Below the pieces are notes generated by a model, which saw only the letters and a list, made by a program, of their open reading frames with translations, ran no database searches and had not been told where the DNA came from. Made by a program: the position numbers and the translations under genes. A stretch of DNA of 64,000 nucleotides, taken from positions 682,001-746,000 of the forward strand of contig NZ_RXOL01000001.1 of assembly GCF_004004515.1 (NCBI RefSeq). Direction: 5' to 3'. This document shows, piece after piece, positions 27,914-36,317 of this stretch (position 1 is the first letter of the stretch; every line of letters starts with the position of its first letter). The DNA is from Croceicoccus ponticola. GTDB taxonomy: Bacteria > Pseudomonadota > Alphaproteobacteria > Sphingomonadales > Sphingomonadaceae.

Positions 27914-29154
27914 GCCACGAACAGCTCCAGCTGCTCCGCCTTGGGCGCGAGCAGTGCCTTCAGGTCTGCGCGGTCGGTCAACAGAACGGGCCGCCAGTCG
28001 ATCGTGACGATGAACGGTTGCACCTTCTTTACCGACACGGTCATCTTCGCCACGTCCTCCAGCCTCAACCGCCGGTGCCGCCGCGCCATCAGGATCTGGC
28101 CCACCGCCCGCGTGCCCAGCCCCGGCACGCGCAACAGCGCCTCTTTCGGTGCGCGGTTCACATCGACCGGAAAACTTTCGCGAAACTTCAGCGCCCAGGC
28201 CAGCTTGGGATCGATATCCAGCGGCAGCATCCCGTCCGCACCCGCCGCCGCCGCCACTTCGTGCGGGGCGTAGCCGTAGAACCGCATCAGCCAGTCCGAC
28301 TGATATAGCCGGTGTTCGCGGATCAGCGGCGGACGTTTCAGCGGCAGGACCGCGCTGGCATCGGGGATCGGGCTGAACGCGCTGTAATAGACGCGCCGCA
28401 ACCGGTGCCGGGTATAAAGCGAGCTGGCGCGCGTCACGATATCGGTATCGCTGGCGGCATCCGCGCCGATGATCATCTGCGTCGATTGACCGGCCGGCGC
28501 GAACCGTGGCGCATGACGGAACCGCTTTTTCGCGTCCTTCGCCTCTACGATGGCGGAGTTCATTCCCGCCATCGCCCCGTCGATTTGGCCCGCGTTCTTG
28601 TCGGGGGCGAGCCGGGTCAGCCCCGCGTCGGTCGGCAGTTCGACATTGATCGAGACGCGATCGGCATAAAGCCCCGCGCGCTGGACGATTTCGGGGTCCG
28701 CCTCAGGAATGGTCTTAAGATGGATGTAACCACGAAAATCTTGCTCTTCCCGCAGGATACGAGCGGTTTCTACCAGCATTTCCATCGTATGATTGGAATT
28801 GCGGATAATGCCCGAAGACAGGAACAGCCCCTCGATATAATTGCGCTTGTAAAAAGAGAGCGTCAGGTCCGCGACTTCCTGCGGCGTGAACCTCGCCCGT
28901 TCGACATTCGAACTTTTGCGGTTCACGCAGTAGTGACAATCGAACACGCAATGGTTGGTGAGCAACAGCTTTAGCAGCGATATGCAGCGCCCGTCAGGAG
29001 CATAGGCGTGGCAGATGCCCATCCCCTCCGTCGATCCGATGCCCTTGCCGCTGCGGCTGTCGCGTTTGGTCGTGCCCGACGATGCGCACGATGCATCGTA
29101 CTTGGCCGCGTCGGCAAGAGTCTTCAGTCGCTCAAGGATCGGTTTCTCTGCCAT
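27910..29154 (-). CDS. Radical SAM protein linked to UdgX, putative DNA modification or repair
   Basis: The 414-residue protein has the radical SAM cluster motif C-V-F-D-C-H-Y-C near residues 75-82 and a C-terminal helix-hairpin-helix-like DNA-contact region (APKEALLRVPGLGTRAVGQILMARRH) near 335-365. It belongs to the family regularly coupled to DUF4130-UDG genes. The substrate is unknown. ATG 29154 is preceded by AAAGGAAC that is part of the LexA box, so the leader must be very short. It is the first gene of a tightly overlapping run with udgX and dnaE2. Confidence 0.88.
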   Translation of the reverse strand: MAEKPILERLKTLADAAKYDASCASSGTTKRDSRSGKGIGSTEGMGICHAYAPDGRCISLLKLLLTNHCVFDCHYCVNRKSSNVERARFTPQEVADLTLSFYKRNYIEGLFLSSGIIRNSNHTMEMLVETARILREEQDFRGYIHLKTIPEADPEIVQRAGLYADRVSINVELPTDAGLTRLAPDKNAGQIDGAMAGMNSAIVEAKDAKKRFRHAPRFAPAGQSTQMIIGADAASDTDIVTRASSLYTRHRLRRVYYSAFSPIPDASAVLPLKRPPLIREHRLYQSDWLMRFYGYAPHEVAAAAGADGMLPLDIDPKLAWALKFRESFPVDVNRAPKEALLRVPGLGTRAVGQILMARRHRRLRLEDVAKMTVSVKKVQPFIVTIDWRPVLLTDRADLKALLAPKAEQLELFVA

Positions 29155-29156
29155 AT

Positions 29157-29171
29157 GTTCCTTTTATGTTC
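29157..29171 (-). promoter_or_regulatory. LexA (SOS) box before the radical SAM-udgX-dnaE2 operon
   Basis: A perfect direct repeat GTTC-N7-GTTC (read here on the + strand, GAAC-N7-GAAC on the gene strand) matches the alphaproteobacterial LexA operator. The spacer on the gene strand is ATAAAAG, which contains a TAAAAG that could be the -10, with TTGGCA 17 bases upstream as the -35. The box ends 2 bases before the start codon and includes its ribosome-binding site. Confidence 0.85.
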
Positions 29172-29335
29172 TTTGTGATGTCGTGCCAATATCCTTTGTG
29201 AATCAGCTCGTCCGAAACTGCGCGCTATCTGGCGAAATGACGGAAACCCAATCGTTTGGCTGCGTTGTCCCGCCATGCAGTGCGGACATTCCGCGCAACC
29301 AAAGAGCAGGGGCCAAATCCCCGAAAAGGACATTC

Positions 29336-30211
29336 ATGAGCACGATACAAACCCGCGACGGCACCAACATCTATGTCAAGGAATGGGGCGAAGGCCGCCC
29401 CGTCGTCCTCATCCACGGCTGGCCACTTTCGGCAGACAGCTGGGATCCGCAGATGAACGTGCTGGCCGACAACGGCTTCCGCGTGGTCGCTTATGACCGC
29501 CGCGGTTTCGGGCGCAGCGACCAGCCCGGCACCGGCAACGAATACGACACCTATGCCGACGATCTTGCTGATGTACTGGCGGCCAAGGGGCTGACCGACG
29601 ATGTCGCGCTGGTTGGCTTTTCGATGGGTGGCGGCGAAATCGCGCGATACATGTCGCGCCATGGCGGCAAGGGCATCAGCCGCGCCGTCTTCATCAGCTC
29701 GGTCGCGGGCTACATGCTAAAGGGGCCCGACAATCCCAACGGCGTGCCGCAGGAAACCTTCGACGAGATGACGAAGGCGATGAAGGAGGACTTCCGCAAG
29801 TTCTTCACCGGCTTCTTTCAGGATTTCTATGGTCGCACGGTCGACAGCGCTTCGCCCGTCAGCGACGAACAGCTGCACTGGGCCTGGCAGACGACGATGC
29901 ACGCGGGCCTGCGCAACATCCTGCAGGCGGCCAACGCCTTCGCCACCACCGATTTCCGCCCCGATCTCGACCGTGTGAAGGTGCCTTCGCTGGTCATTCA
30001 CGGCACCGCCGACAAAACCGTTCCGATCGAGGCGACGGGCCATGTCGTGGCGCAAAAGGTGCCCGGCGCAAAGCTGATCGAGTACGAAGGCGAGCCACAT
30101 GCGGTCTTTGCCACGCAGCAGGATCGGTTGACGCAGGACCTGCTCGATTTCCTCTGTTCCGACAGGGTGGCCCCTGATGCCGGTGTGGAAACGCTTGAAG
30201 CTGCGCGGTAA
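29336..30211 (+). CDS. Alpha/beta hydrolase (non-heme chloroperoxidase-like)
   Basis: The 291-residue protein has the hydrolase fold opening VVLIHGWPLSADSW, the nucleophile elbow GFSMGGGE (Ser near residue 102), the acid Asp in IHGTADKTVP, and the final His in EPHAVF. Such enzymes are esterases or perhydrolases; substrate cannot be read. ATG 29336 follows AAAAGGA. The gene sits on the opposite strand between imuB and the radical SAM gene and so splits the mutasome genes into two units. Nothing indicates that it is part of the SOS response. Confidence 0.82.
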   Translation: MSTIQTRDGTNIYVKEWGEGRPVVLIHGWPLSADSWDPQMNVLADNGFRVVAYDRRGFGRSDQPGTGNEYDTYADDLADVLAAKGLTDDVALVGFSMGGGEIARYMSRHGGKGISRAVFISSVAGYMLKGPDNPNGVPQETFDEMTKAMKEDFRKFFTGFFQDFYGRTVDSASPVSDEQLHWAWQTTMHAGLRNILQAANAFATTDFRPDLDRVKVPSLVIHGTADKTVPIEATGHVVAQKVPGAKLIEYEGEPHAVFATQQDRLTQDLLDFLCSDRVAPDAGVETLEAAR

Positions 30212-30277
30212 TGTGAGGTAGGCATTTAAACCGAGCTGCTTTTTTCAATAGGAACGGCAGAGTTCCGCGGTTTTCGC

Positions 30278-30306
30278 TTGGCTGTTAACCTTATTGACAC
30301 TATGGT
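30278..30306 (+). promoter_or_regulatory. Putative promoter in the hydrolase-imuB gap
   Basis: TTGGCT (30278-30283) and TATGGT (30301-30306) are 17 bases apart. They would start a transcript near 30313 running to the terminator at 30427. The match is moderate and nothing else confirms it. Confidence 0.35.
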
Positions 30307-30311
30307 CGTGT

Positions 30312-30459
30312 TAACCCCGGCGATGAGTTGAAATCGCGCCCGCCAGTTCGCAGTCCCTGATGAATTTGGGTCGAGTTGAATAGCGATAGAAGACAGAGAT
30401 ACCGATACACGGACGGCCTCCGTGTGGGGGCGGCGAAGTTCATCTTCGTCGCCCCTTTT
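30312..30459 (+). ncRNA. Candidate small RNA ending in a tandem hairpin
   Basis: No protein-like frame lies between the hydrolase stop and the convergent imuB stop. The stretch has a putative promoter and a 7-bp hairpin ACACGGA/TCCGTGT (30407-30425) whose loop side carries CCTCC, an anti-Shine-Dalgarno sequence. A strong terminator comes 1 base later. That layout is typical of trans-acting alphaproteobacterial small RNAs. It could instead be the 3' UTR of the hydrolase transcript, which has no other terminator. Confidence 0.35.
30427..30459 (+). terminator. Intrinsic terminator in the hydrolase-imuB gap
   Basis: The stem GGGGCGGCGAAG (30427-30438) pairs with CTTCGTCGCCCC (30444-30455) with one G-U pair, loop TTCAT, followed by TTTTC. 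The T-run shows it acts on the + strand, so it ends the candidate small RNA or the hydrolase message, not imuB. Confidence 0.78.
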
Positions 30460-30463
30460 CGTC

Positions 30464-32104
30464 TCAGGCGAACAGGCCGTGGAGGAACCATTGCGGCAAT
30501 CCGCCGCGCCCATCGCCCGCCAGCCCCGCGCGATAGAGCCAGTATCGCCGCCCTTCGCCATCCTCGATCCGGTAATAGTCGCGCAGCCGCGTGGAACCGC
30601 GTTCGCGCCACCATTCGGGCGCGATTCGTTCCGGCCCCTCTGCCCGCAGGACTTGGTGCAATGATCCGCGCCAGCGGAACCGGCGGGGCAGGCCGTCGGG
30701 CGTGGCATAAAGCACCTCGATCGTCTCTGCCCGGTCGAGCAGTTTGAGCGGGCGGTGGTGAAACGCCATTTCCTCCTGCGCGGCGGGCATCGGGTCGAGC
30801 GGGGCCTGCCAGCGTTGCGCGCGTTCGGGCAAGTGGCTGGCATGGGGCACCGCGCGGCGCACCGCATCGGGGCCAAGCCGGGTGGCAAGCCGGTCGATGC
30901 AGGCGGCAAGGCTGGTGCCATGCTCGCCCTCCGTCTCGCCTAAACGCACTTGCGCAAGGTCCAGCGGCTCGGCCCAGCTGGCGGTCAGGCGCATCATCTC
31001 GAACCCGAAACCGGCTTCGAGGTTTTGCAGCTTTTCAGTGAACAATCGGCAGATATGCGCCGGATCGCGGCTGGCGGCGGCAAGTTCGAGGCGGCGCGTC
31101 ACCACTTCCCCATCGACGCGCCAGCAAGTGAAATCGATCCGCCGGGCGCCCTCTCCGCGCCCCTCCAGCTCTCGCACCAGCGCGGCGGCAAGATCGCCCA
31201 GCACGACTTCGAGCAGGGTCAGGTGGCGGATCGGCTCCATCAACCGGTGCTGCACCATCGCGGGCGGGCGGGCGGTCACCGGCAGCAATGGTTCGGGCAC
31301 GCGCCCGGTCAGTTGATCGTGGCGCAGCAGCGGGTTTGCCGCAGGCGTTCGGCGATTGCGGAACCGGCGAACCAGCGCGTCGCGGCCGATGCCCGACAAA
31401 TCGCCCAGCCGTTTCAGCCCCAGCCTGCGCATGACGAGCAGCACGTCGTCGTCCAGCCGCAGCGCCGCCATCGGCAGGGGGGAAAGCCGTTGTGCGATCT
31501 CCTCCTGCGGATCGTTGGCCGCGGTATCCAGAATCGCGCGCGACGGCCCGTGATGCGCCAGCGCCCATGCCGCCCCCGCCGTCGGCGCGATAGCCAACCG
31601 GGCGGTCAGCCCCCGCCTCGCCAGCATGGCCTGAGCATCGACCAACAGGCGCTGTTCCCCGCCGAACAGGTGCGCCGCGCCGGTCACGTCGACCAGCAGG
31701 CCGTCGGGCATATCCATCGCGCTCCACGGTCCCCACCGCTGCGCCCAGACCGCCATCTTTTCCAGGAACGCGAGATCGCCTGCCGCATCGGCAGGGTGAG
31801 TCGCGATCTGCGGACAGAGGGCGCGGGCATCGGCCAGCATCATGTCCGTCCGCACGCCCGCCTGTGTCGCGGCGCGGTTGACGGCATCGATGCGCGGGCC
31901 GTGCGCGGTTTCGCGGATCAGCGCGACGGGGGCGGCGTCCTCGCCCTCCCCCTCTGCCAAGCGGCCGCCACGGTATGATGGGGTATCGGGATGGGTGGTA
32001 TCGTCAGCGGTCGGGCGCAGCAGCCGCCAGCGATCGATCGCCAGCCTCGCCAGCCAGATCGCCATCACGCGGCGCGGCGGCGCCGGTAATGCGGCCTGTG
32101 CCAT
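30464..32104 (-). CDS. imuB: ImuB, inactive Y-family polymerase-like mutasome adaptor
   Basis: ImuB bridges the sliding clamp, DnaE2 and ImuA in the SOS mutasome. The protein of about 546 residues begins MAQAALPAPPRRVMAIWLARLAIDRWRLL, where a Y-family polymerase would have its first catalytic Asp in a D-x-D-x-F/Y-Y pattern. The second site reads MPDGLLVDVTGAAHLFGGE with no S-x-D-E motif, consistent with the family's loss of catalysis. ATG 32104 has GGAGGAGAG upstream. It overlaps imuA by 101 bases in another frame. LexA control is expected through the box at 32940. Confidence 0.9.
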   Translation of the reverse strand: MAQAALPAPPRRVMAIWLARLAIDRWRLLRPTADDTTHPDTPSYRGGRLAEGEGEDAAPVALIRETAHGPRIDAVNRAATQAGVRTDMMLADARALCPQIATHPADAAGDLAFLEKMAVWAQRWGPWSAMDMPDGLLVDVTGAAHLFGGEQRLLVDAQAMLARRGLTARLAIAPTAGAAWALAHHGPSRAILDTAANDPQEEIAQRLSPLPMAALRLDDDVLLVMRRLGLKRLGDLSGIGRDALVRRFRNRRTPAANPLLRHDQLTGRVPEPLLPVTARPPAMVQHRLMEPIRHLTLLEVVLGDLAAALVRELEGRGEGARRIDFTCWRVDGEVVTRRLELAAASRDPAHICRLFTEKLQNLEAGFGFEMMRLTASWAEPLDLAQVRLGETEGEHGTSLAACIDRLATRLGPDAVRRAVPHASHLPERAQRWQAPLDPMPAAQEEMAFHHRPLKLLDRAETIEVLYATPDGLPRRFRWRGSLHQVLRAEGPERIAPEWWRERGSTRLRDYYRIEDGEGRRYWLYRAGLAGDGRGGLPQWFLHGLFA

Positions 32105-32789
32105 CGGCGCTCTCCTCCCTGCTGATCCACCATGTTCCGGGGCGCGTTCCCCGCGCGCGGAACAGTTCCGCCTGCCAGCGCGGCGCGCCGGGTGCTTGCG
32201 CGTTCCATTGCGACGGGGCGGACGGGGCCGAAACCGCATCCCACCGCATCCGCGACGCGCCAAGATCGCGTCGCGCATCCAGCCGCACCAGCCACAGCGG
32301 CACCCCGTGCCGTTCCGCCGCCAGCACCAGCCTGCGCGACGCGGTGAAATCCATTTCGCGCGGGTTGCCCGCGATCTCTCCGATCACGAAGGCGAGATCG
32401 CGACAACGGATGCCTTCTTCCAACGCGAACAGCGCGTCGGCCGCGTCCTTTGTGCGGACATGGACGCAACGATGCCGCAGATCGCGCGGCAGGCCGGGCA
32501 GATAGGGCCTTCCGCCCAGCTTTGCCGCGCGATTGTCCTGAACCCACAGGAACGGACGTTCGTCGCTGCTGGCCGGTGGCACGTCCTTGCCCGGCCCGAC
32601 GCGCGGGCACCCTTCGGCCAGCGCGATGGCCAGCGCCGCGCCCGTCGCCTCCTGCCCCGGTGCAAAAATGTCGCCCGCGCCGCGAAAGGCGGAACCGGGG
32701 CGCCATTCGTCATGCGGCAAAAGCACTGCTGCGCCGGCACTCACCTCTGCCCGCGATGCCCCACCCGCTGATGCCAAGCCCGCAGACAC
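32004..32789 (-). CDS. imuA: ImuA, RecA-like mutasome accessory protein
   Basis: ImuA is a RecA-fold partner of ImuB and DnaE2. The protein of 261 residues (from GTG 32789) shows the family core: FLWVQDNRAAKLGGRPYLPGL, a CRDLAFVIGEIAGNPREMDFTASRRLVLAAE helix-strand series, and PLWLVRLDARRDLGASRMRW. No Walker A motif is seen, as in other ImuA proteins. GTG 32789 has GAAGGGGG upstream. The open frame continues to TTG 32957 but that start would lie inside the LexA box, so it was rejected. First gene of imuA-imuB. Confidence 0.85.
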   Translation of the reverse strand: MSAGLASAGGASRAEVSAGAAVLLPHDEWRPGSAFRGAGDIFAPGQEATGAALAIALAEGCPRVGPGKDVPPASSDERPFLWVQDNRAAKLGGRPYLPGLPRDLRHRCVHVRTKDAADALFALEEGIRCRDLAFVIGEIAGNPREMDFTASRRLVLAAERHGVPLWLVRLDARRDLGASRMRWDAVSAPSAPSQWNAQAPGAPRWQAELFRARGTRPGTWWISREESADGTGRITGAAAPRDGDLAGEAGDRSLAAAAPDR

Positions 32790-32939
32790 GCCGCCCCCTT
32801 CCCCCAGCCATCGGGCGGGAGAGAGCGGGCAGCCGGAAACAGGCCCGCCGGCAGGCCCGAAGGCACGGCGGAAGGCTCGTTTCCACCGCGGCAGGAGGCG
32901 GTCGAATCGGTCATGCGAATCCCAGTCGGAACGATTATT

Positions 32940-32954
32940 GTTCTTATTATGTTC
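32940..32954 (-). promoter_or_regulatory. LexA (SOS) box before imuA-imuB
   Basis: A perfect GTTC-N7-GTTC (32940-32943 and 32951-32954 on the + strand). The gene-strand spacer is ATAATAA, holding a TAATAA that could be the -10. It lies about 150 bases before the chosen imuA start, so the message has a long leader. It is the second such box in the window, and both precede mutasome genes. Confidence 0.85.
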
Positions 32955-33066
32955 CAACCTGCCCGTCCATCCTCACGCATCATCGCATGGTGGACAGCCG
33001 TCGCGGCATCGTTCGGAACCAGCGCGTTCCGGGCCCGTTAGGATGGTAAATGAAAGGAATTCTTAC

Positions 33067-33552
33067 ATGGACTATGACAAACACCCCGAACCGGAAAAGA
33101 TGAAGCACGAGTTCTGGGAGGAGATGAACAAATCTCCGTTCCTCATGCTCCAGCTCGATGCCGATCCCGACAGCTCCGCGCCGATGACCGCGCAGCTGGA
33201 CAAGGATGCGGACAGCGCGATCTGGTTTTTCACCTATCGCGACAGCCGCTTTGGCAAAATGGGGCCGGCGACCGCGACTTTCGCGTCGAAGGGCCACGAA
33301 GTCTTCGCCCGCTTCAGCGGTGTACTCACCGAAGAAACCAGCCGTGAACGCCTTGAAAAGCAGTGGGACAATACTGTCCAGGCGTGGTTCCCCGAAGGCA
33401 AGGACAGCCCCAAGGTGCTGTTGATGCGCATGGATCTGGGCGATGCCTCGATCTGGTGCGGCAAGATGGGTCTGCTGTCGGTCGGCAAGATGCTGCTGGG
33501 CATGGACGTCACCGACGATGTCGCGGGCGGTCAGGTCGAAACGACGCTCTGA
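33067..33552 (+). CDS. Pyridoxamine 5'-phosphate oxidase-like general stress protein
   Basis: This 161-residue protein has the split-barrel flavin-binding pattern of the general stress protein 26 family. It shows a helix EFWEEMNKSPFLMLQLD, strands AIWFFTYRDSRFGKM, TATFASKGHEVFARFSGVL, and a late helix with WFPEGKDSPKVLLMRMDLGDASIW. The cofactor and reaction are not evident. ATG 33067 follows AAAGGAATT. It faces the imuA promoter region and ends at a terminator shared with the permease gene. Confidence 0.8.
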   Translation: MDYDKHPEPEKMKHEFWEEMNKSPFLMLQLDADPDSSAPMTAQLDKDADSAIWFFTYRDSRFGKMGPATATFASKGHEVFARFSGVLTEETSRERLEKQWDNTVQAWFPEGKDSPKVLLMRMDLGDASIWCGKMGLLSVGKMLLGMDVTDDVAGGQVETTL

Positions 33553-33576
33553 CACCCCAAACCTGAATCATCGAAC

Positions 33577-33618
33577 CAAAAAAAGGGCCGCTTTCATATC
33601 CGAAAGCGGCCCTTCTTC
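33577..33618. terminator. Bidirectional terminator between the stress protein and the permease
   Basis: The stem GGGCCGCTTTC (33585-33595) pairs perfectly with GAAAGCGGCCC (33602-33612), loop ATATCC. An A-run precedes it (T-run for the minus-strand permease) and TTCTTCT follows. Confidence 0.85.
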
Positions 33619-33636
33619 TATTCTGCGCAGCGCCGA

Positions 33637-35211
33637 TCAGTTGTGCGGGGGGTGGATCGGAATTTGCGTATGTTCGCCAGCCACGTCATCGACCACTTCG
33701 ACGATGCCGCGGCCAAGGTGGCTCGCACCCCGGCTATAGGCGTAATAGATCACGAGGCCGATCGCACCCCAAATGGGCAGGAACAGCATCGCACCGATCG
33801 GCAGATTAAAGAACAGGAACAGGCAGCCGAAGATCGTCAGCGGAGCGACGATCCACACCGCCGGAACCCGGAAGGCACGCTGACGCGACGGATCGCGACG
33901 ACGCAGGACCATGACAGCAATAGCCACCATCATGAACGCATAGAGCGTTCCGGCGTTCGAAATGTCGGCGAGCTGGCCCACCGGAAAGAACGCCGCGCCG
34001 ATTGCAACGACCACGCCGGTAATGGCGGTCACGATGTGCGGAGTCTTGAACCTGGGATGCACGGTGCTGAGCTTTTCGGGAAGCAGGCCGTCACGCGCCA
34101 TCACGAAGAAGATGCGCGTTTGCCCGAAGATCAGCACGAGAATGACTGACGGCAACGCAAGGAAAGCGGCAAGGCCAAGCATATTGCCGACGCCCGAAAA
34201 ACCGATGACTCGCAGCACGTGGGCCAGCGCCTCGTTCGAACAGACCAGCGCATCGACGTGTTGCGGCATGACGCACTGGCGCGCGAGTTCTTCCGAACCG
34301 GCCGGGAAGGGAACGCCGTCCGGTCCCATGATCGGCTGGCCACCGATGGTGCCGATCGCGCCCGCCGCGACGAGAATATAGAACACCGTGCAGAACAGCA
34401 GCGAACCGACAAGGCCGATAGGCACGTTGCGCTGCGGGTCCTTGGTCTCTTCGGCCGCTGTCGAAACCGCGTCGAAGCCGACATAGGCGAAAAAGATCGT
34501 CGCCGCCGCGCCGACCGCACCGACGCCAGTGCCGAAGCCACCGAAAATGCCCGCGGGCAGGAACGGATTGAACCGCGCCGGATCGAATTCCGCGCTACCC
34601 AGCGTCAGCACCACGAAAGCGGTAAGCGCGGTGACCTTCACCAGGACGAGGACCGCGTTGAACTTGGCGCTTTCGCTTGTGCCCACGATCAGCAGCCCGG
34701 TGACGAGCAGCGCAATGACGAGCGCAGGCAGATTGATGAACCCGCCCGGCGCGCCGCCCAGTGCCAGCGGACCGGAAGCGAGCCATAACGGAAGCTGCAC
34801 TCCCATCAGTTCATTGAGGAACGTGCCCGAGAAATAGCCCGACCAGCCCACCGAAACCGCAGCGGCGGCAATTGCATATTCCATGATCAGGGCCCAACCG
34901 ACGGTCCAGGCAAGCAGCTCGCCCATTGTCGCGTAGCTGTAGGTATAAGCAGAACCCGCAACCGGGATCATCGAGGCGATTTCGGCATAGCAGAGCGCGG
35001 CGACGATGCAGACCGCGCCGGCGATGGCAAAGGCGAGCATCAGACCCGGCCCCGCCTTTTGCGCGCCGGCAGACGTCAGCACGAAGATGCCGGTGCCGAT
35101 GACGCAGCCGATGCCGAACAACGTCAGTTGGAACCAGCCAAGCGATCGGTGCAGCGATTTCTTTTGTGCTGTCGCCAAAATGGCGTCGAGCGGTTTTACA
35201 CGACCAAACAT
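33637..35211 (-). CDS. APC-family amino-acid permease (cationic amino-acid transporter type)
   Basis: A 524-residue membrane protein with around 12-14 helices. The first helix contains [15 protein letters not shown], the unwound substrate-binding helix of APC transporters, and another key helix reads [22 protein letters not shown], as in CAT-type carriers. The start [29 protein letters not shown] has the typical cytosolic lead-in. The substrate is probably an amino acid, but side-chain class cannot be read. It is a monocistronic-looking gene ending at a shared terminator. Confidence 0.88.
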   Translation of the reverse strand: MFGRVKPLDAILATAQKKSLHRSLGWFQLTLFGIGCVIGTGIFVLTSAGAQKAGPGLMLAFAIAGAVCIVAALCYAEIASMIPVAGSAYTYSYATMGELLAWTVGWALIMEYAIAAAAVSVGWSGYFSGTFLNELMGVQLPLWLASGPLALGGAPGGFINLPALVIALLVTGLLIVGTSESAKFNAVLVLVKVTALTAFVVLTLGSAEFDPARFNPFLPAGIFGGFGTGVGAVGAAATIFFAYVGFDAVSTAAEETKDPQRNVPIGLVGSLLFCTVFYILVAAGAIGTIGGQPIMGPDGVPFPAGSEELARQCVMPQHVDALVCSNEALAHVLRVIGFSGVGNMLGLAAFLALPSVILVLIFGQTRIFFVMARDGLLPEKLSTVHPRFKTPHIVTAITGVVVAIGAAFFPVGQLADISNAGTLYAFMMVAIAVMVLRRRDPSRQRAFRVPAVWIVAPLTIFGCLFLFFNLPIGAMLFLPIWGAIGLVIYYAYSRGASHLGRGIVEVVDDVAGEHTQIPIHPPHN

Positions 35212-35357
35212 TGGTCCTCCCTGAAATGTTTATGTCCGGTGGGCGGAACTGGTCGCTGGCCGGAATGCTGGGCGCGAAGCTAGCTTCAATTGTAACTAGT
35301 GCAAGTCCAATTGCAGGGCGGCTTGCCCCTTGTGCACGGGAAACCTACAAGCGCGCC

Positions 35358-36227
35358 ATGTCCACGACTTTCCAGCTCGATACCGCGACCAGCCGCGCCA
35401 ATCCCACCCCCGCGCCGATGAAGCGGCTGACTGTGCCGAAAATCATGCAGCGCAAGGTGGACGGCGTAACGGCAGAGCCACTGGTCATGCTCACCGCCTA
35501 TACCGCGCGGCAGGCGCAATTGCTCGACCCGCATTGCGACATGCTGCTGGTGGGCGATTCGCTGGGACAGGTAATTTATGGCCTTCCGTCCACTCTGGCG
35601 GTCACGCTCGACATGATGATCGCCCACGGTGCCGCCGTGGTGCGCGGGTCATACCATTCTGTCGTGGTCGTCGACATGCCGTTCGGATCATACGAGGGAT
35701 CGCCGCAGCAGGCCTTTGCCAGCGCGAGCCGCATTCTCGCCGAAACCGGCGCTGCGGCGGTGAAGCTCGAAGGCGGGGAGGCGATGGCCGAAACGATCGC
35801 GTTTCTTGCCGCGCGGGGCATTCCGGTCATGGCCCACATCGGCCTGACTCCGCAGGCGGTCAACGCGCTGGGCGGTTACATGGCCCGCGGTCGCAGCGAC
35901 GCCGAAGAAGCCAAGATCATCGCCGACGGCAAGGCCGTGGCCGATGCCGGCGCATTTGCCGTGGTGATCGAAGGGGTGGTCGAAGACATCGCCATCGCCG
36001 TCACCAACGCCATCGCAATTCCCACCGTCGGCATCGGCGCATCGGCGCAATGCGATGGACAGGTGCTGGTGACCGAAGACATGCTCGGCATGTTCGAACG
36101 GGTGCCGCGCTTCGTAAAGAAGTACAACGATATCGCGGCGGTCATTTCGGCGACAGCGGAAACTTATGCCGCCGAAGTGCGTTCGCGTTCTTTCCCTTCC
36201 GCCGACCACACGTATCAGCCCAAATAG
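35358..36227 (+). CDS. panB: 3-methyl-2-oxobutanoate hydroxymethyltransferase
   Basis: PanB makes ketopantoate from ketoisovalerate and methylene-THF in pantothenate/CoA synthesis. The 289-residue length fits. Family motifs are [68 protein letters not shown], and [25 protein letters not shown]. Metal-binding Asp residues are in VGDS and the D of VDMPF. No panC or panD lies beside it. ATG 35358 is preceded only by a poor ribosome-binding site. It shares its substrate ketoisovalerate with LeuA, encoded far upstream. Confidence 0.95.
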   Translation: MSTTFQLDTATSRANPTPAPMKRLTVPKIMQRKVDGVTAEPLVMLTAYTARQAQLLDPHCDMLLVGDSLGQVIYGLPSTLAVTLDMMIAHGAAVVRGSYHSVVVVDMPFGSYEGSPQQAFASASRILAETGAAAVKLEGGEAMAETIAFLAARGIPVMAHIGLTPQAVNALGGYMARGRSDAEEAKIIADGKAVADAGAFAVVIEGVVEDIAIAVTNAIAIPTVGIGASAQCDGQVLVTEDMLGMFERVPRFVKKYNDIAAVISATAETYAAEVRSRSFPSADHTYQPK

Positions 36228-36317
36228 CCGGCCAACTTGCATAACCGGGCATCCTAAGCAACGGGCGGCCCACCAAGACGACGCCACACCGGCTCCACTC
36301 GCAAATTCGGATCATTC

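Noticed and set aside
30251-30266. GGAAC-N6-GTTCC as another LexA box
   Set aside because: It is an inverted repeat, not the GTTC-N7-GTTC direct repeat, and the spacing is wrong.
30283-30316. GTTAACC direct repeats in the hydrolase-imuB gap as an attachment site
   Set aside because: Only 7 bases, two copies, and no integrase or element nearby.
32790-32957. An N-terminal extension of imuA to TTG 32957
   Set aside because: The extra 56 residues look non-coding, the TTG lies beside the LexA box with no ribosome-binding site, and GTG 32789 has a strong one.
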